From Bagarius yarrelli (Eukaryota > Chordata > Actinopteri > Siluriformes > Sisoridae): DNA of 64,000 nt. Below, piece by piece: positions 1 to 11,404 of this stretch (position 1 is its first letter; every line of letters begins with the position of its first letter). The position numbers were made by a program, and so were the translations under genes. The stretch covers positions 2,841,597 through 2,905,596 of the forward strand of contig VCAZ01000001.1 of assembly GCA_005784505.1 (NCBI GenBank), in the 5' to 3' direction. The notes below the pieces were generated by a model. It was given only the letters and a program-made list of their open reading frames with translations, did no database searches and had not been told where the DNA came from.

Positions 1-51
1 GTTTTAATATTAACACATAGCTTATGTATTTTGTGTAACTTTACAAATTAG

Positions 52-222
52 GGCTGGCGCCGTAATGTAGTGGGCTAAGTCGCCGGCATCAATGTGTGTA
101 GTTGCGCTCCGGCGACCCAGACCCAAACCTGCTTCGGTTTCCCTCCGGTCCTACCTCTTTTTCTCCATCTCCCTTATTTAATCTCTGTCTGTCCTATAAA
201 TTAAGGCAACATGCCCACAGAT
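52..222 (+). repeat. tRNA-derived SINE, family D (fragment)
   Basis: Begins with a 'GGCGCCGTAATGTAGTGGGC' tRNA-like head, runs through a C/T-rich body and ends 'CTGTCCTATAAATTAAGGCA' followed by 'CATGCCC'. This matches a common fish SINE whose tail ends near 'AATAAAGGCAAAATGCCC'. Only one copy was seen. Part of the head (B-box side) is decayed. Confidence 0.6.
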
Positions 223-271
223 TTCATCTATACACTTTAAAAATCTAACATGGCAGAAAGGTAAGGAAATA

Positions 272-464
272 GGGAAGTGGTGGCTCATGGTTAAGGTGTT
301 GGCCTACCAACCTGAAGATAGTAGGTTTGATTTCCAGCTCTACCAAGCTACCATCGTTAGGCCCCTGAGCAAGGCCCTTAACCCCTAGTTGCTTAGTTGT
401 ATAAATGCGATAAATGTAAATCGCTCTGGATAAGGACGTCTGCCAAATGCTGTAAATGTAAATG
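272..464 (+). repeat. V-SINE-like tRNA-derived SINE, family A (near full length)
   Basis: Reference copy for family A in this window. It has a tRNA-like head (A-box-like 'TGGTTAAGGTGTTGG', B-box-like 'GGTTTGATTTCC'), a middle 'GGCCCCTGAGCAAGGCCCTT', and the conserved core 'TCGCTCTGGATAAGGACGTC' followed by TGCCAAATG, then an (AAATGT)-like tail. The core resembles that of vertebrate V-SINEs (zebrafish DANA/Mermaid type). A 6-bp GAAATA occurs on both sides, a possible TSD. Confidence 0.85.
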
Positions 465-904
465 AAATAACAGAAAGCGTGTGTCTTTGGTAAAAAAAAA
501 AAAGAAAAACAGAGAAGAGAAAATTCTAATGAGGGATTATTACATTCTAAATGTATTTCTATGTGTAGACACAAGACAAAATATTATACAGAAAAGCATG
601 TATTAATTATAATGTTTAATTATTTTCATGTGTACAAGTAAGCTTTGGTAGTTACTGTTATGTTTTAGCACAGAATTTCCTATTTTGTTGCTTGTAAGCA
701 GACGTTCATACATTCACACTGACAGTCCAGCCTCAGTGACTCCATTACTAGAGGTTCTGAGAATCTGATACAAAAAAATAGCTTTGTTAATCCTCTTGTG
801 TAAAAAGGTCTGTTCTAAAAATAGCAGTCGAGGCCTGAAAGGGGATTCCCTAGAGACCGTTCAGCAGGACACGCTATAATAGCTTAATGCTTTTAATGAA
901 TTCT
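465..904. other. Intergenic, nothing recognised
   Basis: AT-rich unique-looking sequence with a short A-run near 491-503. No open frame, RNA gene or repeat identified. Confidence 0.4.
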
Positions 905-1112
905 TAATACTTTGGTAGCTTGACTTACGAGTGCCCCAACTAGCCAGTTTTTCGATATTTTTTGCTTTGAGTTGTGAGCTAAAATTCGGGTTACGAGCCA
1001 GCTTTAGACACATGACCGCTAGTTAGCGTAGCGAACACCACAGTGAACGGCGTAACATCCGTCCAGCATCCCGTGTCTCACTCGATAGCTAGTCAGACAT
1101 GCACGCGCAAGT
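905..1112. repeat. Possible dispersed DNA element
   Basis: Contains 'TTGACTTACGAGTGCCCCAA' and further GTTGTGAG/GTTACGAG phrases that recall a common fish dispersed repeat built of 'acttacgag' motifs. No clean ends or TSD seen; recognition is from memory only. Confidence 0.3.
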
Positions 1113-1218
1113 GGAGTCGTCTGATCTCCAAGGTAAATGCTGTTCATTATACTTAATAAAACCAGTTTATTGCAGTACATCCTATTCTATTGTATTTTAT
1201 ACAATTTTATACAATTAT

Positions 1219-1408
1219 TACATTTGAGACATTTTTGCAGACGCCCTTATACAGAGGAGCGACTTACATTTTTCTATTATACAACTCAGTTAAGGGTTAA
1301 GGGTCTTGCTCAGGGGCCCAAAGGTGGTAGTTTCGTGGTGCTTGGATTCAAACCTTGGTCATGAAATTAGCAGTCCAACACTTTACCCACTGTGCTACCA
1401 CGTCCCCC
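1219..1408 (-). repeat. Family A SINE
   Basis: Reverse-oriented copy: core complement 'GCAGACGCCCTTATACAGAG', then 'TTGCTCAGGGGCCCA' and the head complement ending 'GTGCTACCACGTCCCC'. Confidence 0.8.
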
Positions 1409-1891
1409 GTTGCCCATCCATGACAGTTTTTTTTTTCTATTTTACACGGTCATGTTCTTACACGGTTCTTTAAGTCTGTTGATCATGTTCATTTTTGTCC
1501 CCTTACCCTTAAACATGACTCTCCCGTCTGTAAAGTGCAGCACTTGACTTATTGATCCTTGTTGCTCTTCCTCCTTTCTAAAGTGCAACAATCTCCATCA
1601 TGTGCTGTTTATATATATTAGAGTGCAGTGGACATTTGAAGCTTAGAGAAAGATCATTTCATGCAGTCATCGAATAGAAATGCAACATTTAGATGCAGGG
1701 TTTTCTTTTTTTTAATTATTTTTTGTCACAGTTTTATAACTCGGATCTAACTTGGACAAGATTAAGGAAGTCATTTAAATTTACATTAGGCATAAAAGTT
1801 TTATTTATAATTACAGTTGTGTAGTAATACTACAAAATATTATATATTTAAATTTGGAATTTACATTGACATTATTATATTATACTTTCTG
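1409..1891. other. Intergenic, nothing recognised
   Basis: AT-rich sequence with T-runs. No coding, RNA or repeat signal found. Confidence 0.4.
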
Positions 1892-2363
1892 TGTAACAAT
1901 ACTGCACTGAGGCGAGACATATAGAACCCAAGGTGCAGTTTATTTACAGTGCGACTATATATAAGAACACCAGACAAACAACAAACATGAACTAAACTTA
2001 ACTTGACTGAACAGGAACAGGAAAAGGACCAGGACCAGGACCAGGACCAGGACCAGGACCAGGACCAGGAACTCTCCACAGTGGTCCATGAACAAACATT
2101 AAACAATAATCCATCAAAATAAGGCAAAAACACCAGGGCTATAAATACACAATGAACACATTAACTCTAGACGAGACACACACCTGAACACAATCACAAA
2201 CACAGGACTAACACACCCAATGAGAACAAGACACAAGGACAAAGGAAATCGCATGACATGAAGACATGAGGACAAACCAGAAGGTAAACAAAACAATGAC
2301 ATGACTAAAGCTAGATTAGCAAGCTTAGCTAACACAAACAAAACAAGAAACCAGAACCTTACA
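1892..2363 (-). mobile_element. Solo-LTR-like element (LTR family 1)
   Basis: The plus strand starts TGTAAC and ends TTACA, flanked on both sides by TCTG (1888-1891 and 2364-2367). Read on the minus strand it ends with an AATAAA just before 'CTGCACCTTGGG', the 3' signature shared with the elements at 41566-42000 and near 13100. It carries an internal (GGACCA)n tract. No internal retroviral genes, so it looks like a solo LTR. The 87-90 aa open frames here come from repeat sequence. Confidence 0.6.
2026..2070. repeat. (GGACCA)n hexanucleotide repeat
   Basis: About seven and a half units inside the solo LTR. On the minus strand it translates to a Trp-Ser alternation, an artefact of the repeat. 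Confidence 0.95.
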
Positions 2364-2367
2364 TCTG

Positions 2368-3215
2368 ATTCCAGCATGATGACACAGGAAAATGTTTTTC
2401 ACATGGTGATTTTGGATTTTACATTATATGTTACCGTAACTGTTTATTTGCTGTTTTGCACCACCCCACTACCCCACACCCCCAACTTTCACTCATATCT
2501 TTTTATTCTTTTTATTTATTTTATTTTTCTTCATTCTTTTATTGTTATGTCTGGAGTACTACCTGTTATACCAGGCATTTCATGTAGACGACAAATAAAA
2601 TTTGGATTGAATTGAAGCAGAGACAAACAAACTGAAGTTGGTAGAACTTTCCTGAGCAATAGAAATATTAAAGACATTATAGGATTTGATTCATCTCTAC
2701 ACGAGTATAATGTCACGAGTCACTGAATCACAAAGGCATTAAGCAGAAAGAAAAAAATATCTGTTCATGTGAGCGGGCCAAAATGTTAAATGAAATACTA
2801 GTCCTTATTAATTAACGCTATTCATTTAAACCTTCATTAAAAAATAAGTTTTTGCGTAAGATGTTATGAATAATTTTATCCTTTTTAATACTCTAGTCTA
2901 ACAGTGGGGACACTGAACACAAAACAGCAACACATCCCGGACAACACTGGTTCTTCTTAACCCTGCGTGATCTACACCAGTGTCTGTGGGTCAAAAATGT
3001 CCTGTATAAGAATCAGTGTTTTATACCTTTTCTTTCATTCGGATAAAGAATAATCATTTGTATATTTTTATCATGTGTGAAATATTTTTATATTTTTTAA
3101 TCATTTTAACACATTCTGAAAATGTGAGAGACTGTGTGTGTGTGTGTTTGTGTAAGTATATGTACGTGTTTGTAACTGTCCAGAAAGTTTCTTATTGATC
3201 AGTATGTAGCTATAT

Positions 3216-3221
<6 letters not shown>
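2368..3221. other. Intergenic, nothing recognised
   Basis: AT-rich sequence with a short GT stretch near 3136-3148. No gene or repeat family recognised. Confidence 0.4.

Positions 3222-3251
<30 letters not shown>
3222..3251. repeat. (CA)n microsatellite
   Basis: Perfect CA dinucleotide run, 15 units. Confidence 0.95.
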
Positions 3252-3253
<2 letters not shown>

Positions 3254-3259
3254 GCATTA

Positions 3260-3329
3260 TTCATGATAAGGCATTGTAAGGTCTCGATGAAATATGATGA
3301 CCTGCCATTGATGAGAATTCCTGGAGTAC
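3260..3329. repeat. 70-bp duplicated element, copy 1
   Basis: Identical at 69 of 70 positions to 4806-4875, but the flanking sequences do not match. Starts 'TTCATGATAAGGCATTGTAA' and ends 'CTGGAGTAC'. Contains a small stem AGGTC/GACCT. On the minus strand it holds a 22-codon open stretch ending in TGA at the element edge (3261-3263); the single difference between copies is a synonymous CAG/CAA there. Function unknown: a short terminal exon, a small RNA or a fragment of a dispersed repeat are all possible. Confidence 0.85.
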
Positions 3330-3351
3330 ACATGCATTACATAACATAAAG

Positions 3352-3425
<74 letters not shown>

Positions 3426-3517
3426 GATATGTCTGTCTCTCTGTCTGTGTATGTATGTATGTATGTGTGTGTCTGTATGTCTGTCTGTGTATGTATGTAT
3501 GTATGTATGTATGTACG

Positions 3518-3551
<34 letters not shown>

Positions 3552-3610
3552 TCTATGTCTGTCTGTCTGTCTATGTATGTATGTATGTATGTACATATCT
3601 GTCTGTCTGT

Positions 3611-3655
<45 letters not shown>

Positions 3656-3743
3656 GATCTGTCTGTCTCTCTGTCTGTGTATTTATGTATGTACGTGTCT
3701 GTATGTCTGTCTGTGTGTGTATGTATGTATGTATGTATGTACG

Positions 3744-3785
<42 letters not shown>

Positions 3786-3841
3786 TGTCTGTCTGTCTGT
3801 CTATGTATGTATGTATGTATGTATCTGTCTGTCTGTTTATC

Positions 3842-3892
<51 letters not shown>

Positions 3893-3894
3893 GG
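3352..3894. repeat. Large tetranucleotide microsatellite (TCTA/TCTG/TATG composite)
   Basis: Pure TCTA run (3352-3425) followed by blocks of TCTG, TATG and TCTA. The arrangement repeats at a larger scale: a block starting 'CGATATGTCTGTCTCTCTGT' near 3425 recurs near 3654, giving two units of roughly 230 bp. All three plus-strand frames are open because these tetramers contain no stop codons. Confidence 0.95.
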
Positions 3895-3913
3895 CTGCTG
3901 TGCATCTGTCACT

Positions 3914-3939
3914 CACACACACACACACACACACACACA
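3914..3939. repeat. (CA)n microsatellite
   Basis: CA run shortly after the tetranucleotide satellite. Confidence 0.95.
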
Positions 3940-6155
3940 TTCAAGTAAAACCACAAATGTCCATAGAAGACATCCAATTCCAAAACAAAATATTTTATTC
4001 AAATAGATTTTATTGTGTACATATAACATGTACAGCTTTCACATATATACATTATTTTAGCTGTAGAATATACACTCTATCAATATTAGCTAAATTACTG
4101 TATTTCACACATTGCACATATTTTAACACACACTGAATTCAGCACACACTCATCTTGCCTACACGAGACAGAAGACAATACAAAACAGCATTTTTTTTTA
4201 ATATTTTAAGGTCTCTGTTGTATTGAACACCTCACGAACGATGGCTAATGGACGGACCAGTACAGAAGCAGGACGAGACACAGTGACCGCTTACAGAGCT
4301 CCCGAAAGCTCATACTTCATGTATGATAACCGACTGCACAGTGTTAACAGTTTATAAACAGACAAGGCTCCACTTTAGGCCAGTACCTGCATTAGCACAA
4401 GCGTGCATGTGTATAAAGCACACATGAACACAGGGACACAAAAGACTGAAGACTGGACTATATAGGTTCTGCCATAAACTGGATAAATGCGAAATTACTG
4501 AAATGCACTGGTTTAAGTGATGCTCTTCTTTCCGACAACCGGTTTAGAGAAAAAAAAAAAAAAAGGAATGCAGTTGCTTATGACGCTACTGCTAACATCA
4601 TACTATTTTGTAAGTAATTATTTCCTGGGGATAAAAAAAAAAACCCACTTCAGGTCTTAAAGTGGAAATGAGCTTTTATAACAACACAGACTACATGTTG
4701 TCTGTGATCTTCACTCATTAACTATACTTTTGGAAAGACGTCTCTAGAAAACTTGCTCTTTGTTATGATTTGACATCGATTTGCCCACGTTGGTCCTTCA
4801 GACTTTTCATGATAAGGCATTGTAAGGTCTCGATGAAATATGATGACCTGCCATTGATGAGAATTCTTGGAGTACTTTTACATTCGGTCCAAGCATATCT
4901 GATTTTTCCTATTGTGAACTTGCTGCGATGTCGGTAAATCAGGCATTTTTGTCCACCACTGAATCCGCAGGATCATCTAAAGAACAACACCGAGTCTCAA
5001 CTACTTCTATGGAAACTTTGTATAATGCAGTCTGTAATTAACGACGTGACACAATATACTGGATGTAAGGCACTATTTAAGGAAAGGTACAGTATGCAAA
5101 TGCAACCAGCCAGCATGTGCACGGCTCGACCATCGCGGGTTGCACGATATTCTTATGATTTCATCGTGGTTATAACATGCATTATTGCTCACCATACATA
5201 ACTAGAAACCTGCACATAGCTAACTATAAATATAGTCTAAGGATTTAACTGCATAACTCTTGTCATTCTTTGTAACATCTTCCAAAAATCTAGATGTATA
5301 AAAGAATACAGGAATGAAACGGACATTAAGGTTACATTGCATGCCCGGAATCTACCGCTTGCTTTTCGAGATGAAATATAGAGACGCTAGAACAGCATTG
5401 CACGAAAAAAGATATGAGGACATTTTTGAGTACAATCATTATTAGCATGGCGTATGTATGAAAGTTTGGCATTGCACATCCCTATTAAGCCTTATGATTA
5501 ATGTAAATGCAATAGTTCACCCAAGACAGATGGAAAAGCGCTTTACTGTGCAAAAGCATTGCGTGATATGAATGAATTCTTATTTAAAGACACGTGTTAG
5601 ACAAATCAGACGGTCCTAGTGAGACTCAAATCAAAGTACCTTGAATTTCTCTCCAAAACACTTGTTTTTCTCAGATGCATCGATGCGCAGCGGTTTAAAG
5701 CAACATGTAACTTCAGGTGATGAGCTGTGCAAAACTAAACCGGACAGCATGCACCCCCCAGGGTAAATTCATCACTCTAACCTCAGCCGTGATATTAAAA
5801 AGTAATAACCATAACCCCTGCCTACTTTTTTCTGTAAGTGGGTCAGCGAGTAGTTGTTAAAACTCCATCACGGTTAGCTAATCGCATTTTTTGGTGGTTA
5901 AATATATGCAGCTCTTAAAATCTGAAATCATTGGAAATGAAGAGTGTAGCGCAGTAGGTGGTACTATATTTTGTTCAGTTGATATTTGATGTTTTTGTGG
6001 TCCAGGTCAGTCTATGTCACGTTAACAGCTGCAGACAGTTGTTTGTTCTGCTATAACATTAGTATCAGACTATAAAGGTGTTTATTTTTTTAGTTTTCCT
6101 TATTGGTCGGTTTAATTTAGGCTGTAATGTTATTAAAGATGTGCGACATAGGATG
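3940..6155. other. Intergenic, mostly unique sequence
   Basis: Holds the second copy of the 70-bp element (4806-4875) and short A-runs near 4551 and 4636. Otherwise no gene, RNA or known repeat seen. Confidence 0.4.
4806..4875. repeat. 70-bp duplicated element, copy 2
   Basis: Second copy of the 3260-3329 sequence, same orientation, 1546 bp downstream. One substitution (T for C at 4867). Flanks on both sides are unrelated to those of copy 1. Confidence 0.85.
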
Positions 6156-6163
6156 CCGTAGAA

Positions 6164-6517
6164 CAGCGATTCCCAAAATGGTGGTTCTCTAGCGGTCCTG
6201 TAGCCGTCGTTAACGTGCCGTGTGACACTTCAGTTAATATTCCGCTTTATAAATGTGTGTACTGTTGAGTTTCTTAAGCCCAATTTGAACGATTTATATT
6301 TAAAAAATGCTTAAATAACATGGTGGGAAAGCTGCAGGTTTTACTTTTTTCTTAATTTTTTGCTAAATTACAAATTGTAAATATTTTCTTTATGTCTTTA
6401 GATATGTGTGGTGGTAGCATGGTGGTGCTGGTGGTGGTGGGGGGGCAGGGGTTGGGGATCTTGAAGTTTTTTATTCTGCAAAAGGGGTGGTTGTTAGAAT
6501 AAATTTGGGAACCACTG
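6164..6517. mobile_element. Non-autonomous hAT element (MITE)
   Basis: Ends are CAGCGATTCCCAA and TTGGGAACCACTG, the inverted termini of a common vertebrate hAT type. Flanked by an 8-bp TSD, CCGTAGAA (6156-6163) and CCTTAGAA (6518-6525), 7 of 8 identical. The interior has a GGT/GGTGGTG-rich patch (about 6406-6442) and no transposase frame. Confidence 0.8.
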
Positions 6518-6525
6518 CCTTAGAA

Positions 6526-8891
6526 AAAATTGGGATGTATCAAAAATGTTGACTTTTATTTCAGGTCCTTGTTTTAAACTTATATATATATATATATATT
6601 TTTCTATTTTATTAAATATATATTTTCTTTTGCTCAAGTGGTTAATTGTTTTTCATAAGCTTTTGTTAATTGAGCGATTAAAAATTGATATCATTTAAAC
6701 ACTAACAGAGGCCCAATGATATAAGATTCATGCAGCCCCAGTTAATAATAATTTTGACATATTTATTAGTTGTCTTATAACCGAGAGAGGAACGACACCT
6801 GACGCATTAAACACAGCTGCATTATTAGCTAATAAAATTCCGCATAATTGCACCATAATTGCATACAATCTTGTTTAAAATCACTCTTAGACTTCTTAAA
6901 GTCTAGACAGATTTATTACAAATAATTTATACTCTCTCTCTCGCTAAAAATTCAGGTTTTTTGCCTTTCTATCAATTTACTGAATAGTAACTTATAGCAT
7001 AAAAGTATGATTTCATAAAGTTCATTTTTTATGTTTTATCGTAGCTTAACATTGTTATAATAAAGATGTTCAGCAGAATTTCTTTAATTTTAGATCACGA
7101 GAGAATCTTATAACATCAGAGTTTGCTCGAACGCAGGAGTGTCCGAATCGAGTCTCCTGGTCTCCTTTGGTTAATTTACAACACATACTATACTATTGCA
7201 GTCCCATTGGTTCTTCTGGTCATGTTAACGGAACCTAAGGTGATATTTCTGAACACGATAGTACGTCTCTCTGTGTCTGTCGTATCTTCTGTCGGCTTAC
7301 TGCAGAATGTGTAGGTAGGGATGTGCATTTCGAAGATCTGTTCTTCCATAGTTTAAGACTGCGTGTTGGATGTTGCATATGATTGCGTATGATTTCTCTT
7401 TTAGATGCATGAGTTGACTTGGATGAAAACAAATCATACAGATTACAGCGTCATATTTACGCAGCTCGGCAGACAGAAGAAATAAACAGTTGGATGGCGT
7501 GAAATGCACTACAAACTTACACTGCAAGTGATGTGTTAATCAGGGTCGGATATTATTTTAAAAAAACGTTGCATAATTGTTTTAAAACAGGGTACCAGGA
7601 GGAACCACAATGGACATGAGCATATGTGGACACAGCAAGCAGCAATGCATAGACGTACCAGGTGTCTACATGGACAATAAGGACATGTGAGTCATGCTGT
7701 TTTGTTTAAGACACACAACTGCTTTCAACTGCATGGCAGAGTAAACGTAACATTGCTTTAATGACCGATGCTGCGTACCCAGAAATGAAGATCATGACAT
7801 TGAGGTAGATGTTTTACATGACAGGTGGTACAGCATTCTGATCTAAAGTTATTTTAAACAATGTGACCCTGTCATTAAAAAAAAAAAGGAATAATGTAAA
7901 ATCAAAAATTGCAGCATATGCCTTGTGCTAACATTGTTAAAAATAGGAACCGAGGCTGTTCGGATGATGTAAATATTCCAAATGTTCATCCACACTTTGA
8001 AGGCAAAATCATTCACAAGGAAGAAGAAAATCGCTCCCAAAATAAAAAAAAAAAGGCTCACCAGTCTAATTTAGTTTCCATAAATAATGAAAAATAAAAA
8101 TAAAGATCCAATATGTTGCCCTCAGCTGTCATACCATAAAACTATTTTTGATCAGTGCTGCTGTTGCTCCCATATGCTTTTCACGAAGCTTCTAATTAAA
8201 GAATTATTAGCAATTGCATGTTTTGGTATAGCAGAAAATATGCAATATTTTTTTTCCTGTGCCATATTCTTGATGTATATCTGTGAAAACATACAAACAC
8301 ACCCCTACTCACACACATCTGTTCTTATAGCCTACAATACATCGGGAACACAGTGTCTCATAAAGCATGTGTGAATATGATCTGTTATTCAAGTAAATTC
8401 TCCCATAATTCCTTACAGTTCAGTAAATATGCCAGTCGCTGTTTCTGGACTGGGTCAACTAGACACCATGGGTGAAAGATATTCCATTGTCATGGATTTC
8501 GAGAGGTGCTTTCAGCTCCTGCTGGAAAATTAGTCATGTTTTTTTTTGTTTTTTTTACCGATTGTGTTCATACTCACACTCCTTTAATTCGATGGAACAG
8601 TTGATGTGTGAAGCAACTTCCTGTTTTGGTCGATCTTCTGTTCCATACATTGGTGAGGCTGTTCTAATTCCACTGACTTTTCGGACTTTTTGATCTTTCT
8701 GCTCCTGGTGAGGACAGAGGGAAAGAAAAGAGGTCATTAGTCCACTCAAAAGAAACAAATGTTATGTAGGACCAAAATTAAGCAAAACTGGCAGTAATAT
8801 AATAGTGTGTGTACAGTAATATAACAGGTTTCTGGTGCTTTACTGGTTTTTCAATCCAAAACACACAAATATTGCAGTAAAATCACATATT
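6526..8891. other. Intergenic, no gene recognised
   Basis: AT-rich. Contains a short (TA)n at 6581-6600 and A/T-runs. Several 60-95 codon frames exist but none resembles a known protein or shows a convincing start or splice context. Confidence 0.4.
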
Positions 8892-9062
8892 TGGACAGGT
8901 TGCCAGTCGATCACAGGGCCACACACACACACTCACACTCACTCCTATGGGCATTTTTTAAAATTACCAATCAGTCTAACATACGTGGTTTTGGACCGTG
9001 GGAGGAAACCGGAGAACCCGGAGTAAACCCACACAAGCACAGGGAGAACAGGCAAACTCCTT
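8892..9062 (-). repeat. Family C SINE-like repeat (middle part)
   Basis: Reverse copy holding the 'GGACAGGTTGCCAGTCGATC' segment, a short CA-rich stretch, and the complement of 'CTCCGGTTTCCTCCCAC'. Both ends of the family are missing. See 13702-14058 for a fuller copy. Confidence 0.75.
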
Positions 9063-10560
9063 TCGGTTGATCAATTACATTAATTAGGCAAAAAACATCT
9101 AGATATTGAGCGTATTTATGCTGTTGCAGCTGAATACCATGAACAACAATAAGCAGCCAACAGAACACTTTTCTGAAATAACAACAGGACTCAACAAGAC
9201 TTTAGCACAGAAAACAGCCCATATGTGCTGAATTGAGCTCAACGTTTTGCACTTAAAGGTTTTAAAACACATTTTACACACTGAAGTATTTAGTAACACA
9301 GTAACTTAAGTAGTTTTTAACCAAAGACTTATTTATTCTTACTTGATTTTAACCCTAGCAGAACTTTAGAAAGGTTCAGTTCTCCTCCCACCACTGCGCC
9401 ACGATTTTATGATTTACGCAAGTAAATATAAACATAAATTTGTCTTACAGAAAAATAAAGTCCACGGACCAGAATTTCCATGCATTGACAAAAAAAACCT
9501 GTTTAATCAAAACACACTATGAAAGTCAAAGAAAACCGAATAAAATAAAATATACAAGTATCACTTTCCAAACTAACGCTAATCAGAAAGGTTTCTGGAT
9601 GAGGTGGACGGACGAGGACGAGGTGGACGGACGAGGACGAGGTGGACGGACGAGGATGGCTTACTCGTCTAAACTGTTCTCACTGTTTCACACATTAGTC
9701 ATGTAACTACATACCTCTCATCTCCTTCTAGTGTCACTGTGGTTACTGAATAATTGATAGGATTAATGAATGAAAGGTTTTAGAATGAACAAATAAATAA
9801 TAAGTCGAGTAATTAGGTGGTTAACCACTAGGTTACCGCTCATATTACAAGCATCTAGTCTAGTTTACACACTTTGTTGAGGTTCTGAGTAAAATTAGGT
9901 GAAACCAACATGCATCTAACACACATTTCCATTCCACACATCAAAGTTAATGGAGGCTTTTAACCTTAGGCTATATGTCCAACATACTATTCATAGCTCA
10001 CACGCCCTGAAACATGACCAGTGTGATTACATACATACATACACACATACAGTAAAAATAACTGATAGTTAATTTATTATTATATAGGTGTTATTATATA
10101 TTACATGAAGGTTACTTGTGTCTTTTTTTGTGTGTACTATTTCCAGTTAATTCATTTTGTCATAAAGATGTTTTGTTCCAAATAGCATGGGATATTTTAA
10201 GAGCTGCTGAGCAGATTCACAGCATAACTCAGCACACGCCAGCAACCGAGCAACAAACTGTACCCGGCATAAGTTTCTAAAGCCCCTACATGAAGGCATT
10301 TTCCAGACTATCACCACACTCTTTAAATGTTTTCAATATTTATAGGTTTGATCATAAATTGTAAAGAAAAAAAACATAAAACAGTAGCCCTACTTCAACA
10401 CCATCATAGCCACATGCATGCTAACAGCTAATATTAGACCATAGTAAGCACATAGCTTAATCTTAAGGCTACAGTACACCATGGTGCATTTCTATTTATG
10501 ACACTGAATTTACCAAATAAATAAATAATAAAATAAATGTCTTCATTTTGTCACATATAC
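9063..10560. other. Intergenic with a 19-bp tandem repeat
   Basis: Mostly unique AT-rich sequence. The only structure seen is the three-unit tandem repeat at 9601-9657. Confidence 0.4.
9601..9657. repeat. 19-bp tandem repeat, three units
   Basis: Unit GAGGTGGACGGACGAGGAC repeated three times; the last unit differs only in its final base. The G-rich unit stands out from the AT-rich surroundings. Confidence 0.95.
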
Positions 10561-10795
10561 TTTTTTTTTTTTACAGCAGAGTGAAATTTGTTTCTTCGCA
10601 TATCCCATCTTAGTAAGTTGGGGGTCAGAGCGCAGGCTCAGCTATGATACAGCGCCCCTGGAGTAGGAAGGGTTAAGGCTCTTGCTCAAGGACCCAACAG
10701 TGGCTGGCTGGCGGTGGTGGGGGCTTGAACCCCAGGTCTTCCTGGTCTTCAGATCAACAAATAAGCGCCTTAACCATTTAAGCCACCACTGCCAA
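10561..10795 (-). repeat. tRNA-derived SINE, family B
   Basis: Reference copy for family B, in reverse. Read on the minus strand: a tRNA-like head with 'AATGGTTAAGGCGCT' and a GGTTCAAG-type B box, then 'TTGAGCAAGAGCCTTAACCC', 'GCGCTGTATCATAGCTGA', 'CTCTGACCCCCAACTTACTA', and the end 'AATTTCACTCTGCTGTAA' with an A-run. Distinct from family A after the shared head. Confidence 0.8.
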
Positions 10796-11396
10796 CATCC
10801 ATTACTATAAGTAATATGTATGCCAACAATTCAACTAATTCCTTAAATAACTGTTGTTGTTGTAATATGATATGATTAAATTATTCTAATTCAGTCACAA
10901 ATCCTAGCACAACATGTAAAGATAATGATTAACACATAATCCTGGACCAAAATCCAAAAACCTGAAAAAATATGTGCTACTTAAGAGACTATAACTGCAT
11001 AGTTCATCTATTTTCTGCTTAGAAGCTTAGCTTAGCAATTTATGGGTAAACATTTAAAGCAGTTTATGATTTGTAAAATAACAAATGTTTATACATATAC
11101 ACTTTATAGCTAAAGTTTTGTTTTGTTTGGTTTTTGTCCAAAGTTAATTTCCAGCATAAACATACTTCTGTAAACATCTGAGCTCCATGAGGACGTGGGA
11201 ACTTATCAACCTGCATTCGTGTCTAAATTTACTATTCTTCTTAGACATTTAAGATCAGACATATTTTGCTTTTATTGGAAAGCAATGGCTGTATAACTAA
11301 ATGATTGATCGATTGATTGATTGATTGATTAAATAGTTCATGTTTATGCCTTTTTTCATTCATTTCTTAAACAATGGTTACTTAAAAAGATTGTCG
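10796..11396. other. Intergenic, nothing recognised
   Basis: AT-rich sequence with a short (GATT)n stretch near 11306-11330. No gene seen. Confidence 0.4.
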
Positions 11397-11404
11397 GTCT
11401 GGAG

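Noticed and set aside
272..464. tRNA gene-like A and B boxes in many SINE copies
   Set aside because: The heads do not fold into intact tRNAs and are followed by SINE bodies; they are SINE promoters and not tRNA genes.
1861..2133. Minus-strand frame with a long Ser-Trp alternation
   Set aside because: Produced by the (GGACCA)n repeat inside an LTR.
3352..3894. Regular repeats that might suggest a CRISPR array
   Set aside because: Uniform tetranucleotide repeats with no unique spacers, in a eukaryotic genome.
3429..4136. Three overlapping plus-strand frames of 165-235 codons rich in Tyr, Leu, Ser, Cys and Val
   Set aside because: They are read-through of a tetranucleotide satellite that has no stop codons in any plus frame; not a protein.
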